From assembly GCF_002850745.1 (NCBI RefSeq), contig NZ_KZ559473.1:289687-353686 (forward strand): 64,000 nucleotides of DNA. Direction: 5' to 3'. Source of the stretch: Nonomuraea indica (GTDB lineage Bacteria; Actinomycetota; Actinomycetes; Streptosporangiales; Streptosporangiaceae). The position numbers were made by a program, and so were the translations under genes. The notes beneath the pieces were generated by a model. The model had not been told where the DNA came from, ran no database searches, and was given only the letters and a program-made list of their open reading frames with translations. Below are positions 18,336-26,506 of the stretch, in pieces. Positions within the stretch are counted from its first letter, which is position 1; every line of letters begins with the position of its first letter.

Positions 18336-19259
18336 TCAGCAGGCCGCGTCGAGCCGCGCGCGCAGCTCGTCGTCCAGCTTGACCTCCGTCGCCGCGATGG
18401 CCTCGTCGAGCTGCTCCAGGCTCGACACGCCGACGATCGGCACGTGCCCGTCGGCCAGGATCCAGGCCAGCACCACCTGGTTCGCCGTCACCCCCAGCTC
18501 CGCCGCCACCTCCCGCAGCACGGCCAGCCGCCGCGTCGTGCCCGGGTGCTCGTAGGACTCCGGCAGCGGACGGTCCGCGCGCGTGTAACGGCCCGCCATC
18601 AGCGTGTTGTACGCCCACAGCGTCACGTCCGGCTCGCTGCGGACGTAGTCGAGCATCTCGTCCGAGGCGATCACGTGCCCCGACTCGGCGAGCCGGGTGA
18701 ACGGGCGCGGGCGCAGGTAGCTGTGCCGGAGCTGGACGTGGGTGTAGGGCGCCCAGCCGCGCGCGGCGGAGACGGCGCGGGCGCGCTCCAGCCGCCAGGT
18801 GGGCACGTTGCTGGCGCCCACGCTCCTGACCTTGCCCTCCCGGACGAGCGCGTCGAAGGCGCCCAGGGTCTCCTCCAGGGGCACGGAACGGTCCTCGACG
18901 TGCGCCCAGTACACGTCGATCCGGTCGGTGCGCAGCCGCCGCAGGCTGTCCTCGGCGGCGCGGGCGACGGCGGCGGCGGACAGCCCCTCGGCCGATCCGA
19001 GTGTCCTGTCGCCGGGGACCGTGGGCCGGGCGCCCGTCTTCGTGCCGACCACCATGGCGTCGCGGTGGCCACGCGCGGCCAGCCAGGCGCCGATGGTCAG
19101 CTCGCTCTCGTCGCCGGAGCAGCCCTCGATCCAGAACGGGTAGTTGTTGGAGGTGTCCAGCATCGTGCCGCCCGCCTCGTGGAAGCGGTCGAGGATCGCG
19201 AAGGAGTCCCGCTCGCTGACGGTGGTGCCGAAGGGAATGGTGCCGAGTGCGATGTTCAT
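18336..19259 (-). CDS. aldo/keto reductase
   Basis: 307 residues. Catalytic tetrad D35, Y40 (MLDTSNNY), K74 (VGTKTG) and H120 (VYWAHVEDR) are all present; the NADPH site pattern is VGASNVPTWRLERA and later LAWILADGHVPIVGVSSLEQL. It reduces aldehydes or ketones, with the physiological substrate unknown. The start is the ATG at 19259 (MNIALGTIPFG). Longer frames run through the promoter, where a MerR-type -35/19-bp/-10 arrangement on this strand ends 8 nt before the ATG. The divergent merR gene is the evident regulator, a common pairing for redox or electrophile responses. Confidence 0.93.
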   Translation of the reverse strand: MNIALGTIPFGTTVSERDSFAILDRFHEAGGTMLDTSNNYPFWIEGCSGDESELTIGAWLAARGHRDAMVVGTKTGARPTVPGDRTLGSAEGLSAAAVARAAEDSLRRLRTDRIDVYWAHVEDRSVPLEETLGAFDALVREGKVRSVGASNVPTWRLERARAVSAARGWAPYTHVQLRHSYLRPRPFTRLAESGHVIASDEMLDYVRSEPDVTLWAYNTLMAGRYTRADRPLPESYEHPGTTRRLAVLREVAAELGVTANQVVLAWILADGHVPIVGVSSLEQLDEAIAATEVKLDDELRARLDAAC

Positions 19260-19267
19260 GGAGGACC

Positions 19268-19334
19268 ACTGTGGTCGCTGGAGTGAACTCCAGGTCAAGA
19301 GGGTTGACCTGGAGCCCGCTCCAGGTGGGATGCT
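19268..19334. promoter_or_regulatory. divergent MerR-type promoters with two operators
   Basis: Minus strand: TTGACC (19298-19293), a 19-bp spacer with palindrome CTGGAGTGAACTCCAG (19278-19293), then CACAGT (19273-19268). Plus strand: TTGACC (19304-19309), a 19-bp spacer within palindrome ACCTGGAGCCCGCTCCAGGT (19307-19326), then GATGCT (19329-19334), 7 nt before the GTG of merR. The over-long 19-bp spacers are the hallmark of promoters untwisted by MerR proteins. Confidence 0.75.
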
Positions 19335-19341
19335 CGGACCC

Positions 19342-19701
19342 GTGAGCGTGTACACACCCGCCGAGGTCGTCGAGGAGACCGGCTTCACCCTCGACACCCT
19401 GCGTTACTACGAGAAGATCGGCCTGCTGGAGCCCGTCGAGCGCAACGCCGCCGGGCAGCGCAGGTTCAGCGACAGCGACCTGAGCTGGCTGGGGCTGGTC
19501 CGCTGCCTCCGCGACACCGGCATGCCGATCGCCCAGATGCTCCGCTTCGCCGAGCTGGTGCGCGCGGGCGACCACACGATCCCCGACCGCATCAGGCTGC
19601 TGGAGGAGCACGACCGCCGCGTCCAGAGCCAGATCGCCAACCTCACGGCACGGCAGCGCGGGATCCACAACAAGATCTCCTACTACCGCAGCGTCCTGTA
19701 G
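19342..19701 (+). CDS. MerR-family transcriptional regulator
   Basis: 119 residues. The winged helix at the N-terminus is VYTPAEVVEETGFTLDTLRYYEKIGLLEPVERNAAGQRRFSDSDLSWLGLVRCLRDTGMPIAQM, then the dimerisation coiled coil LLEEHDRRVQSQIANLTARQRGIHNKISYY. There are no C-terminal metal-binding cysteines, so a small organic or redox signal is more likely than a metal. The GTG start (VSVYTPAEV) sits 7 nt after a -10-like GATGCT, making the mRNA probably leaderless. It should regulate itself and the divergent aldo/keto reductase via the two palindromes described at 19278-19326. Confidence 0.93.
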   Translation: MSVYTPAEVVEETGFTLDTLRYYEKIGLLEPVERNAAGQRRFSDSDLSWLGLVRCLRDTGMPIAQMLRFAELVRAGDHTIPDRIRLLEEHDRRVQSQIANLTARQRGIHNKISYYRSVL

Positions 19702-19736
19702 CCCCGCCTTGGGGGTTCGGTTGTTAGTCAGGACGC

Positions 19737-21146
19737 ATGGCCGGGCCCGGGACGAGACGGATGAACATCCCGCTGCGCCGCGTCTCCGTGACGTGCGCGG
19801 TGCTGCTGTTCGCGCTGCTGGCCCACCTCACCCACCTGCAGGCGTTCGGCCGGCGTGACCTGGTCGCCGACCACCGCAACGAGCGCGCCCTGCTCGCCAG
19901 GTACGCCCATCCGCGCGGCGACATCCTCACCTACGACGGCCGGGTCCTCGCCACCAGCGCCGAGACGGGCACGGGGCCGTACCGGCACCGCCGCGTCTAC
20001 ACCGGCGGCCGGACGTACGCGCCCGTGACGGGGCACTTCTCGCTGCGCCGGGCCACCGGCGTCGAGCGGGCCGCGCAGGCCGTGCTGTCCGGCACCGACC
20101 CGAAGATCAGGATGCGGGCGCTGGTCGGGGACGGCCCGCCCGCGGGCGCCGACGTGCGGCTCACCATCAGGCACCGCGTCCAGTGGGCCGCCTACCAGGG
20201 CCTCGCCCGCGCCGGCCGGCCGGGCGCCGCGGTGGCGATCGACCCGGCGACGGGCGCGATCCTCGCCCTGGCCAGCTACCCGTCCTACGATCCGGCCGGC
20301 TACACCGCGCAGGACGCGGCCGCCGTGGAGGCGGCCGACCGGGCGTTGCGCGGCGATCCGGCGCGTCCCCTGCTCAACCGGGCACTGCACGGCACCTACC
20401 CGCCGGGCCCGGCGTTCGAGGTCGTCACGACCGCCGCCGCGCTCGCCTCCGGGGAGTACACGATCGCCTCGCCGATCTCCGCCGGCGCGGGGCAGGTGGC
20501 GCCGCCGCCGAGCCGCCCGGACGGATCACCGGCCGGACCGGGCGAGCGGCCCTGCGGGAACGGCCGCCCCACGCTGGCGCACGCCTTCCGGCTGTCCTGC
20601 GGCGCCGCCTTCGCCGCCCTCGGGGCGCAGCTCGGCCAGGACCTGCTGCGCGACCAGGCGGAGGCGTTCGGGTTCAACGCGACCGACCTGGCCGTGCCGC
20701 TGCGCGTGGCGGCCAGCACCTTCCCGGCCGGGCTCGACCGGACGGGCACCGCCCTGTCGGCCGCCGGGCTGCACGACCGGGCCACCCCTTTGATGATCGC
20801 CATGCTCTCGGCGGCCGTGGCCAACGGGGGTGTGGCGATGCGGCCGTACCTCGTGCAGGAGGTGCGCCTGCCGGACGGGTCGATCATCGACCGCGCCGGT
20901 CCCGCGCCCTATCGGACCGCCGTGCCGCCCGCGCTGGCCGGGCAGCTCACCGTGCTCATGGCCACCGCCACCCGCCCCGGCCTCGCCCTGGAGGGGGTGG
21001 AGGTGGCCGCCAAGTCGAGCCCGACCGTCGTGACCGCCTTCGCCCCGGCGACGGCGCCGGAGGTGGCGGTGGGGGTCGTGCTCGAACAGGGTCCCGCCCG
21101 GGCCGCCCCCATCGCCCGCGCCATCCTCCAGGCCGCCCTGTCGTGA
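19737..21146 (+). CDS. PbpA-like protein lacking all transpeptidase motifs
   Basis: 469 residues, aligned by eye along its whole length with actinobacterial PbpA (class B PBP). Features include an N-terminal anchor at about 16-34, RYAHPRGDILTYDGRVLATS, YTGGRTYAPVTGHFS, AVAIDPATGAILALASYPSYDP and LNRALHGTYPPG. Where active enzymes have STFK after YPPG this protein has PAFE (225-228, DNA 20409-20420). The SxN motif reads SCG (287-289). The KTG motif reads KSS (426-428). The serine nucleophile and its lysine are therefore missing, while the fold and frame are intact. I infer a catalytically dead, perhaps regulatory or scaffolding, division or sporulation paralogue, or a protein under relaxed selection. 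An alternative start is ATG 19761. Confidence 0.85.
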   Translation: MAGPGTRRMNIPLRRVSVTCAVLLFALLAHLTHLQAFGRRDLVADHRNERALLARYAHPRGDILTYDGRVLATSAETGTGPYRHRRVYTGGRTYAPVTGHFSLRRATGVERAAQAVLSGTDPKIRMRALVGDGPPAGADVRLTIRHRVQWAAYQGLARAGRPGAAVAIDPATGAILALASYPSYDPAGYTAQDAAAVEAADRALRGDPARPLLNRALHGTYPPGPAFEVVTTAAALASGEYTIASPISAGAGQVAPPPSRPDGSPAGPGERPCGNGRPTLAHAFRLSCGAAFAALGAQLGQDLLRDQAEAFGFNATDLAVPLRVAASTFPAGLDRTGTALSAAGLHDRATPLMIAMLSAAVANGGVAMRPYLVQEVRLPDGSIIDRAGPAPYRTAVPPALAGQLTVLMATATRPGLALEGVEVAAKSSPTVVTAFAPATAPEVAVGVVLEQGPARAAPIARAILQAALS

Positions 21147-21180
21147 ACCCGGCGCCGGGACGGCGGGCGCGCAAGCGGGT

Positions 21181-21358
21181 CCCCGTACGGAGACGGGTCC
21201 CCGTACGGGGGTGGGTCGCCTCACGGAGGCGGGTTCCGTACGGGGGTGGGTCCCCGTACGGGGGTGGGTCCCCTTACGGAGGCGAGTTCCGTACGGGGAC
21301 GGGTTCCGTACGGGGGTGGGTTCCCGTACGGGGTGGGTCGCTCGTACGGGGGCGGGTC
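21181..21358. repeat. about ten tandem palindromic 17-19 bp repeats
   Basis: Units of the form CCCCGTACGGGGGTGGGT are repeated about ten times head to tail from 21181 to 21358. Unit length is 17-19 bp, with variants such as CGCCTCACGGAGGCGGGT. Most carry the self-complementary core CCCGTACGGG. The array fills the gap between the PbpA-like gene and the stop of the convergent ABC gene at 21357. It may fold into a row of hairpins and serve as a terminator or a protein-binding array. Confidence 0.8.
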
Positions 21359-23219
21359 AGCGGTAGGCGGAGGACTGGAGGGTGTAGAGCTCGGCGTAGA
21401 GGCCGTTGAGGGACATCAGGGTGGCGTGGTCGCCCTCCTCGATGATCTTGCCGTGGTCGAGCACGTAGATGCGGTCGGCATAGCGGACGCTGGCCAGGCG
21501 GTGGGTGATGAGCAACACCGTGCGCCCGTCGGAGTGGCCGCGGATGCGTTCGAAGAGGGCGTGCTCGGCCCGCGCGTCGAGGGCGGCCGTGGGCTCGTCG
21601 CAGATCAGCAGGTCGGCGTCGCGGTGGAAGCCGCGGGCCACGGCGATGCGCTGCCACTGGCCGCCCGACAGCTCGTGGCCGTCCTTGAAGCGGCGGTCGA
21701 GCAGGGTGCGGTAGCCGTGCGGCAGCTCGGCGATCACCTCGTGCGCCCCGGCGACGGACGCCGCCGCGTGCAGGGCAGGCTCGCCCTTGCCGGTGCCCAT
21801 CGTGATGTTGTAGCGGGCGGTGAGCGGCCAGCGGGTGTGGTCCTGGGCGATGACGGCGGTGCGCTCGCGGATCGCCTCGGGGGAGACCTCGCGCAGGTCG
21901 ACGTCGTCCCACAGGACGCTGCCGCTGTCGGGCTCGTAGAGGCCGGCCAGGATCTTGGCGAGGGTGGTCTTGCCCGAGCCGTTCTCGCCGACGAAGGCGA
22001 TCACCTCGCCGCGCTTGATCTCCATGGACACGCCGCGCAGCGCGGGCCCGTCGGCGCCGGGGTAGGTGAAGGCGGCGTCGACCACGCTGATCCGCTCGAA
22101 GCGCTCGGGCGGGGAGGCGGGGCGCGGGGCGGCCAGGCGGCGTTCGGCGTCGGAGCAGAAGTCGAGGAAGTCGGTGAAGTAGAGGCCGTCCTCGTAGAGG
22201 CGGTTGGTGGAGTGCAGCAGGTTGGCCAGCGACGACTGGCCGGACCGGATGGCGAGCACGGCGGTGCCCGCGACGGCGAGCGGGATCGCGCCGATCGCGA
22301 GCAGGATGCCGAGCGCCACGTAGACGACGGCGCTGCCGAGCCCGCCCAGCGCCTCGCCGACGAGCCGGGCGACCGTCTGACGCCTGGCCAGCCGGAGCAT
22401 GACGTCCTGTTCGGCCCGCGCCACCGCGTCGTACATGCGCAGCAGGAAGCCGCGCATGGTGAAGGCGCGCACCTCCGCCGCCGGATCGCGGTCGGCCAGG
22501 AGGTCGGCGATGATCCACTTGCGGCGCATGGCCGGGATGAGGGAGTTCAGCGTGCCGTAGCGCATCCGTGCGCTGCGCACGGCGGCCCAGGCGTCGGGCA
22601 GCACGGCGAGCAGGAGCAGCGGCAGCAGGGCGGGGTGGAGCACGCCGAGCACCCCGGCCACGGCCGCGATGCCGACGAGGGCGGTCACCACGTCGACGGC
22701 GGAGCTGACCACGGAGTCGGCCATGGAGACGCCTCGGATCCGGGCCCGCTGGAGCGAGTCGTGGAACTCGGGGTCGTCGTAGGCGACCAGATCGACCCGG
22801 CTCGTCAGACCGTAGAGGCGCTCCTCGGCCTGGCGGGTGATCTGGGGCTCCAGGCGGGACTGCGCCCACCCGGCTCCGGCCTGCACGGCGGTGCCGAGCG
22901 CCGCCGCGGCGGCGACCAGGACGAGACTCGGCAGGGCCGCCCGCACCCGGTCGGGGGTCGGCCCGTCCTGGAACAGCGCTGTCAGGACGCCTGTGGTGGC
23001 CAGCAGCCCGAACGCCGTGAAGACGCCGCCCAGGAGGTTGAGGACGATGGTCGCCGCCGTGTCGCGCGGGCTGGCCCGCCACGCGAGGGTCAGGGCCTGG
23101 CGCACCAGGGAGGGCAGCCGCCGGGCGATGCTCAGGAAGCCCGCCTCGGTCATGGTGCCCATGTGGGCGTGCCAGTCGGACAGGGAGATCTCACCGATTT
23201 CGAGGGGCTCGTCGGCCAT
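21357..23219 (-). CDS. ABC transporter with fused membrane and ATPase domains
   Basis: 620 residues: a half-transporter of exporter type. The transmembrane domain at about 40-320 has hydrophobic segments such as TIVLNLLGGVFTAFGLLATTGVL, ALPSLVLVAAAAALGTAVQAG and VTALVGIAAVAGVLGVL. The ATPase domain at about 370-610 has Walker A GENGSGKTTLAK, signature LSGGQWQRIAVARG, Walker B LLICDEPTAALD and the H-loop ITHRLASV. It needs to dimerise; no second half-transporter is adjacent, so a homodimer is likely. Substrate unknown; relatives export peptides, lipids or drugs. The start is ATG 23219 (MADEPLEIG) with AAAGG upstream. It ends at the tandem repeat array. Confidence 0.92.
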   Translation of the reverse strand: MADEPLEIGEISLSDWHAHMGTMTEAGFLSIARRLPSLVRQALTLAWRASPRDTAATIVLNLLGGVFTAFGLLATTGVLTALFQDGPTPDRVRAALPSLVLVAAAAALGTAVQAGAGWAQSRLEPQITRQAEERLYGLTSRVDLVAYDDPEFHDSLQRARIRGVSMADSVVSSAVDVVTALVGIAAVAGVLGVLHPALLPLLLLAVLPDAWAAVRSARMRYGTLNSLIPAMRRKWIIADLLADRDPAAEVRAFTMRGFLLRMYDAVARAEQDVMLRLARRQTVARLVGEALGGLGSAVVYVALGILLAIGAIPLAVAGTAVLAIRSGQSSLANLLHSTNRLYEDGLYFTDFLDFCSDAERRLAAPRPASPPERFERISVVDAAFTYPGADGPALRGVSMEIKRGEVIAFVGENGSGKTTLAKILAGLYEPDSGSVLWDDVDLREVSPEAIRERTAVIAQDHTRWPLTARYNITMGTGKGEPALHAAASVAGAHEVIAELPHGYRTLLDRRFKDGHELSGGQWQRIAVARGFHRDADLLICDEPTAALDARAEHALFERIRGHSDGRTVLLITHRLASVRYADRIYVLDHGKIIEEGDHATLMSLNGLYAELYTLQSSAYR

Positions 23220-23342
23220 GCCTTTGAGTGTTCCCGGCCGGGCCGGCGATTCCTCCTCCAGATCAGGTGAGGCTGAGTTTGCGGAGCTGTTATCGCCGCA
23301 TGCCTTGACGGTGAGGAGTGGCAAGTGGGTTGATGGCCGTAC

Positions 23343-23356
23343 TGACAACGTTGTCA
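23343..23356. promoter_or_regulatory. LacI-type operator of the sugar ABC operon
   Basis: Perfect 14-bp palindrome TGACAACGTTGTCA, 40 bp before the binding-protein start. The core GACAACGTTGTC recurs upstream of the LacI gene at 38910. Confidence 0.75.
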
Positions 23357-23395
23357 AAATCACCACTTCGGGGGTTCACGAAGGGATGGTGTGCG

Positions 23396-24700
23396 ATGCG
23401 GTTGAAGGTGCGATCACGCTGGACGGCCGTCGCGGCGGCCGTGATGGCGGGTGTGCTGGGGCTGTCGGCCTGCGGAGGCGGCGACCGGGCGGCGCAGCCC
23501 ACCCAGGGCGGCGGTGACGCGAAGAAGCAGGTCGAGGTGTTCTCCTGGTGGACGGGACCGGGTGAGGCCGACGGTCTGCAGGCGATGCGCAAGATCTTCG
23601 AGGAGCGCAACCCGTCCTACACGTTCTTCGACGCGGCGGTGGCCGGCGGCTCCGGTGACAAGGCCAAGGCGCTGTTGCAGTCGAAGCTGCAGGCCGGCAC
23701 CCCGCCCGACACCTTCCAGGGGCACGCCGGCGCCGAGCTGCAGGGCTACATCAAGGCGGGCGACCTGGAGGAGCTCAACTCCCTCTACGACGAGCTGAAG
23801 CTCAGGGAGGTCCTCCCGGCCCAGCTCATCGAGCAGATCAGCGTGGAGGGCAAGATCTACTCGGTGCCGGTGAACATCCACCGGTCCAACGTCCTGTGGT
23901 TCAACCCCGCGGTGCTGAAGGAGGCCGGGGTCGCGGGCGCCCCGAAGACGCTGGAGGAGTTCGTCGCGGCGCTGGAGAAGGTCAAGGCCAAGGGCAGGAT
24001 CCCGCTGTCCGTCGGCTCGGAGTGGACCGTCACCCACCTGCTGGAGAGCGTCCTGCTCGGCTCGCTCGGCACCGACGCCTACAACGCGCTGTTCAAGCCG
24101 GGCGCCGACTGGAACAGCCCGCAGGTGACCAGGGCGCTGGAGCAGTTCAAGACGATCCTGTCGTACGCGGGCGACCCGCAGGACGACTGGCAGCCGGCGG
24201 CCAAGCAGGTCGCCGACGGCGAGGCCGCCTTCAACGTCATGGGCGACTGGGCGTACGGCTACTTCCACAACCCGCCGGAGGGCGGCCTCGGCAAGCAGTC
24301 GAAGACCGACTTCGACTGGGCGCCCGCGCCCGGCACCGAGGGCACCTACCTGTGGTTGTCCGACAGCTTCACCCTGCCCAAGGGCGCCAAGAACCGCGAC
24401 GGCGCGCTCGCCTGGCTCAAGGTCGCGGCGAGCAAGGAGGGCCAGGACGCCTTCAACCCGAAGAAGGGCTCCATCCCGGCCCGCAAGGACGCCGACCGGT
24501 CGCTCTACACCGACTACCTGGCCGACGCGCTGAAGGACTGGTCGGGCGACAAGCTCGCCGGCTCCATCCAGCACGGCGTGGCCGTGAACCAGCCGTGGCT
24601 GGCGGCCATCAACGAGGCCGTCGGCCTGTTCATCGGCACGAAGGACGTGCCCGCGCTGCAGAAGGCGCTGGCCGACGCCGCGCAGGCCCACGCCCAGTGA
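23396..24700 (+). CDS. carbohydrate ABC importer, substrate-binding lipoprotein
   Basis: 434 residues. Lipoprotein signal peptide with lipobox LSAC (Cys at about 25), then a Gly-rich linker and a family 1 extracellular solute-binding protein (VEVFSWWTGPGEADGLQAMRKIFEERNPSYTF; GDWAYGYF; LPKGAKNRDGALAWLKVAAS). It captures a sugar or oligosaccharide at the outer membrane face and hands it to the permeases at 24757 and 25635. AAGGGATGG lies before the ATG at 23396. A LacI-type palindrome 40 bp upstream should repress it. No ATPase gene is in this operon, so it probably uses a shared MsiK-like ATPase encoded elsewhere, as is common in actinomycetes. Confidence 0.93.
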   Translation: MRLKVRSRWTAVAAAVMAGVLGLSACGGGDRAAQPTQGGGDAKKQVEVFSWWTGPGEADGLQAMRKIFEERNPSYTFFDAAVAGGSGDKAKALLQSKLQAGTPPDTFQGHAGAELQGYIKAGDLEELNSLYDELKLREVLPAQLIEQISVEGKIYSVPVNIHRSNVLWFNPAVLKEAGVAGAPKTLEEFVAALEKVKAKGRIPLSVGSEWTVTHLLESVLLGSLGTDAYNALFKPGADWNSPQVTRALEQFKTILSYAGDPQDDWQPAAKQVADGEAAFNVMGDWAYGYFHNPPEGGLGKQSKTDFDWAPAPGTEGTYLWLSDSFTLPKGAKNRDGALAWLKVAASKEGQDAFNPKKGSIPARKDADRSLYTDYLADALKDWSGDKLAGSIQHGVAVNQPWLAAINEAVGLFIGTKDVPALQKALADAAQAHAQ

Positions 24701-24756
24701 CCGGGGCGCGGCAGGCGCCCGGCCGCGCCTGCCGCGCCCGCTTGGAGGAAATGCTC

Positions 24757-25638
24757 GTGAGGCGGGTACGCACCTGGCTGCCCGGCCTGCTCCTCGTCGC
24801 CCCGTCGATCGTGGCGATCGGCGTGTTCGTGTACGGCATGCTGGGCTGGAACTTCCGGCTGGCCATGACCGACAAGCACGACGAGGTGTCCGAGGGCAGG
24901 TTCGTCGGCCTGGAGAACTTCATCGGCCTCTGGGATCAGCCCAGATGGCACATATCAGTCAACCACGCGATCATGTTCACGATCGTCTTCGTGCTGGGCG
25001 CGCTGGTGCTCGGCTGGTTCCTCGCCTTCCTCATGGAGAAGGGGATCAGGGGCGAGGGCACGTTCCGGGCCATCTATCTCTTCCCGATGGCCATCTCGTT
25101 CGTCGCGACCGGCATCGTGTGGCGGTGGCTGATGAACTCGGGGATGGAGGAGCGGGCGGTCGGGTTCAACCGGCTGTTCGACGCGATCGGGCTGCCGCAG
25201 TGGCAGTGGTTCCGTGACCCGGACTGGGGGATGGCCGCCATGGCCCTCCCCGCCATCTGGCAGATGTCCGGATATGTCATGGCACTTTTCCTGGCGGGCT
25301 TCCGGGGGGTGCCCGAGGAGCTGCGTGAGGCCGCGCGGGTGGACGGCTGCACCGAGTGGGGCGTCTACCGGCACGTGGTGCTGCCCCTGCTGCGGCCGGT
25401 GACGCTCTCGGCGCTGATCATCCTGGGGCACATCTCGCTGAAGGTGTTCGACCTGATCGTCGCGGTGTCGGGCAAGCAGATCATCACCGACGTGCCCGCG
25501 GTGTTCATGTGGGTGGCGGTGTTCGACTCCCACGACCCGGCCAAGGGCGCCACCATCGCCTCGTACATCGTGCTCAGCGTGGCGGTCTTCGTCATCCCGT
25601 ACCTGATCTGGTCCGTGCGCAAGGAGAGGCGGTCATGA
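24757..25638 (+). CDS. carbohydrate ABC importer permease (MalF type)
   Basis: 293 residues with six predicted membrane helices, starting at LPGLLLVAPSIVAIGVFVYGMLG. The EAA loop that contacts the ATPase reads EELREAARVDGCTEWGVYRHVVLPLLRP (about 190-217). GTG 24757 is preferred because GGAGGA at 24744-24749 is 7-8 nt away; the ATG at 24751 is only 2 nt from it. It is the second gene of the operon and overlaps the next permease by 4 bp (ATGA), which implies translational coupling. It works with the binding protein at 23396 and an external ATPase. Confidence 0.92.
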   Translation: MRRVRTWLPGLLLVAPSIVAIGVFVYGMLGWNFRLAMTDKHDEVSEGRFVGLENFIGLWDQPRWHISVNHAIMFTIVFVLGALVLGWFLAFLMEKGIRGEGTFRAIYLFPMAISFVATGIVWRWLMNSGMEERAVGFNRLFDAIGLPQWQWFRDPDWGMAAMALPAIWQMSGYVMALFLAGFRGVPEELREAARVDGCTEWGVYRHVVLPLLRPVTLSALIILGHISLKVFDLIVAVSGKQIITDVPAVFMWVAVFDSHDPAKGATIASYIVLSVAVFVIPYLIWSVRKERRS

Positions 25639-26489
25639 CGGCGGTCGCCGCCGGACGCCGCGGGGTGGCCACCGGGGCGCGGATCGGCGTGCTGCTGGTG
25701 TTCGTGGTCGTCTTCCTGGTCCCGATCTACGTCCTGCTGGTCACCAGCTTCAAGCCGCTCACCGAGGCCGACCCCGGCCAAGCGTGGAACCTGCCGGGCA
25801 CCTGGACCGTCGAGGCGTGGCGGGTGGCCTGGGAGAAGCTGGCGCCCGGCCTGTGGAACAGCGTGCTGCTCGCGGTGCCCGGCTCGCTGCTGTCGTGCGC
25901 GCTCGGCTCCATGAACGGGTACGTGCTGTCGAAATGGCGCTTCCCGGGCGCCGACGTGATCTTCACGTTGTTCCTGTTCGGCATGTTCATCCCGTACCAG
26001 GGCGTGATGATCCCGCTGGTGCAGCTGCTGGTGGGGCTGAACGAGCTGACCGGGCTGCAGTTCTACGGCGCCGTTCCCGGCCTGGTGCTGGCGCACGTGG
26101 TCTACGGCATCCCGATCTGCACGCTGATCTTCCGCAACTACTACGTCACCATCCCCGGCGAGCTGATCGAGGCGTCACGGGTGGACGGCGCGGGCATGCT
26201 GCGCACCTACTGGTCGGTGGTGCTGCCGATCTCGGGGCCGGCGATCGCCGTGGTGATCATCTGGCAGTTCACGTCGCTGTGGAACGACTTCCTGTTCGCC
26301 GTCTTCCTGACCGGCCCGCAGAGCTGGCCCGCCACCGTGATGCTGAACAACATCGCCGGGGCCCAGGCCACGCCCTACAGCCAGCAGATGGCGGCGGCCA
26401 TCCTGGCGTCGGTCCCGACGATGCTCATCTACGTGCTGCTGGGCCGCTTCTTCATGCGCGGCCTGATGGCGGGCGCGCTGAAGGGGTAG
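25635..26489 (+). CDS. carbohydrate ABC importer permease (MalG type)
   Basis: 284 residues, six predicted membrane helices. EAA loop: GELIEASRVDGAGMLRTYWSVVLPISGPA. C-terminal segment LGRFFMRGLMAGALKG is typical of MalG-like permeases. It overlaps the upstream permease by 4 bp and has GGAGAGG before its ATG. It forms the heteromeric channel with the 24757 product. It ends 17 bp from the convergent dehydrogenase gene, with no clear hairpin between. Confidence 0.93.
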   Translation: MTAVAAGRRGVATGARIGVLLVFVVVFLVPIYVLLVTSFKPLTEADPGQAWNLPGTWTVEAWRVAWEKLAPGLWNSVLLAVPGSLLSCALGSMNGYVLSKWRFPGADVIFTLFLFGMFIPYQGVMIPLVQLLVGLNELTGLQFYGAVPGLVLAHVVYGIPICTLIFRNYYVTIPGELIEASRVDGAGMLRTYWSVVLPISGPAIAVVIIWQFTSLWNDFLFAVFLTGPQSWPATVMLNNIAGAQATPYSQQMAAAILASVPTMLIYVLLGRFFMRGLMAGALKG

Positions 26490-26506
26490 CCGTAGCAGGG
26501 TCGGGG

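Noticed and set aside
21181..21358. CRISPR array
   Set aside because: Units are contiguous 17-19 bp repeats without unique spacers, and no cas genes are nearby.
20183..21409. Repeat-encoded Arg/Gly/Val protein reading through the tandem array
   Set aside because: Out of frame with the PbpA-like gene, no start signal, composition dictated by the DNA repeat.
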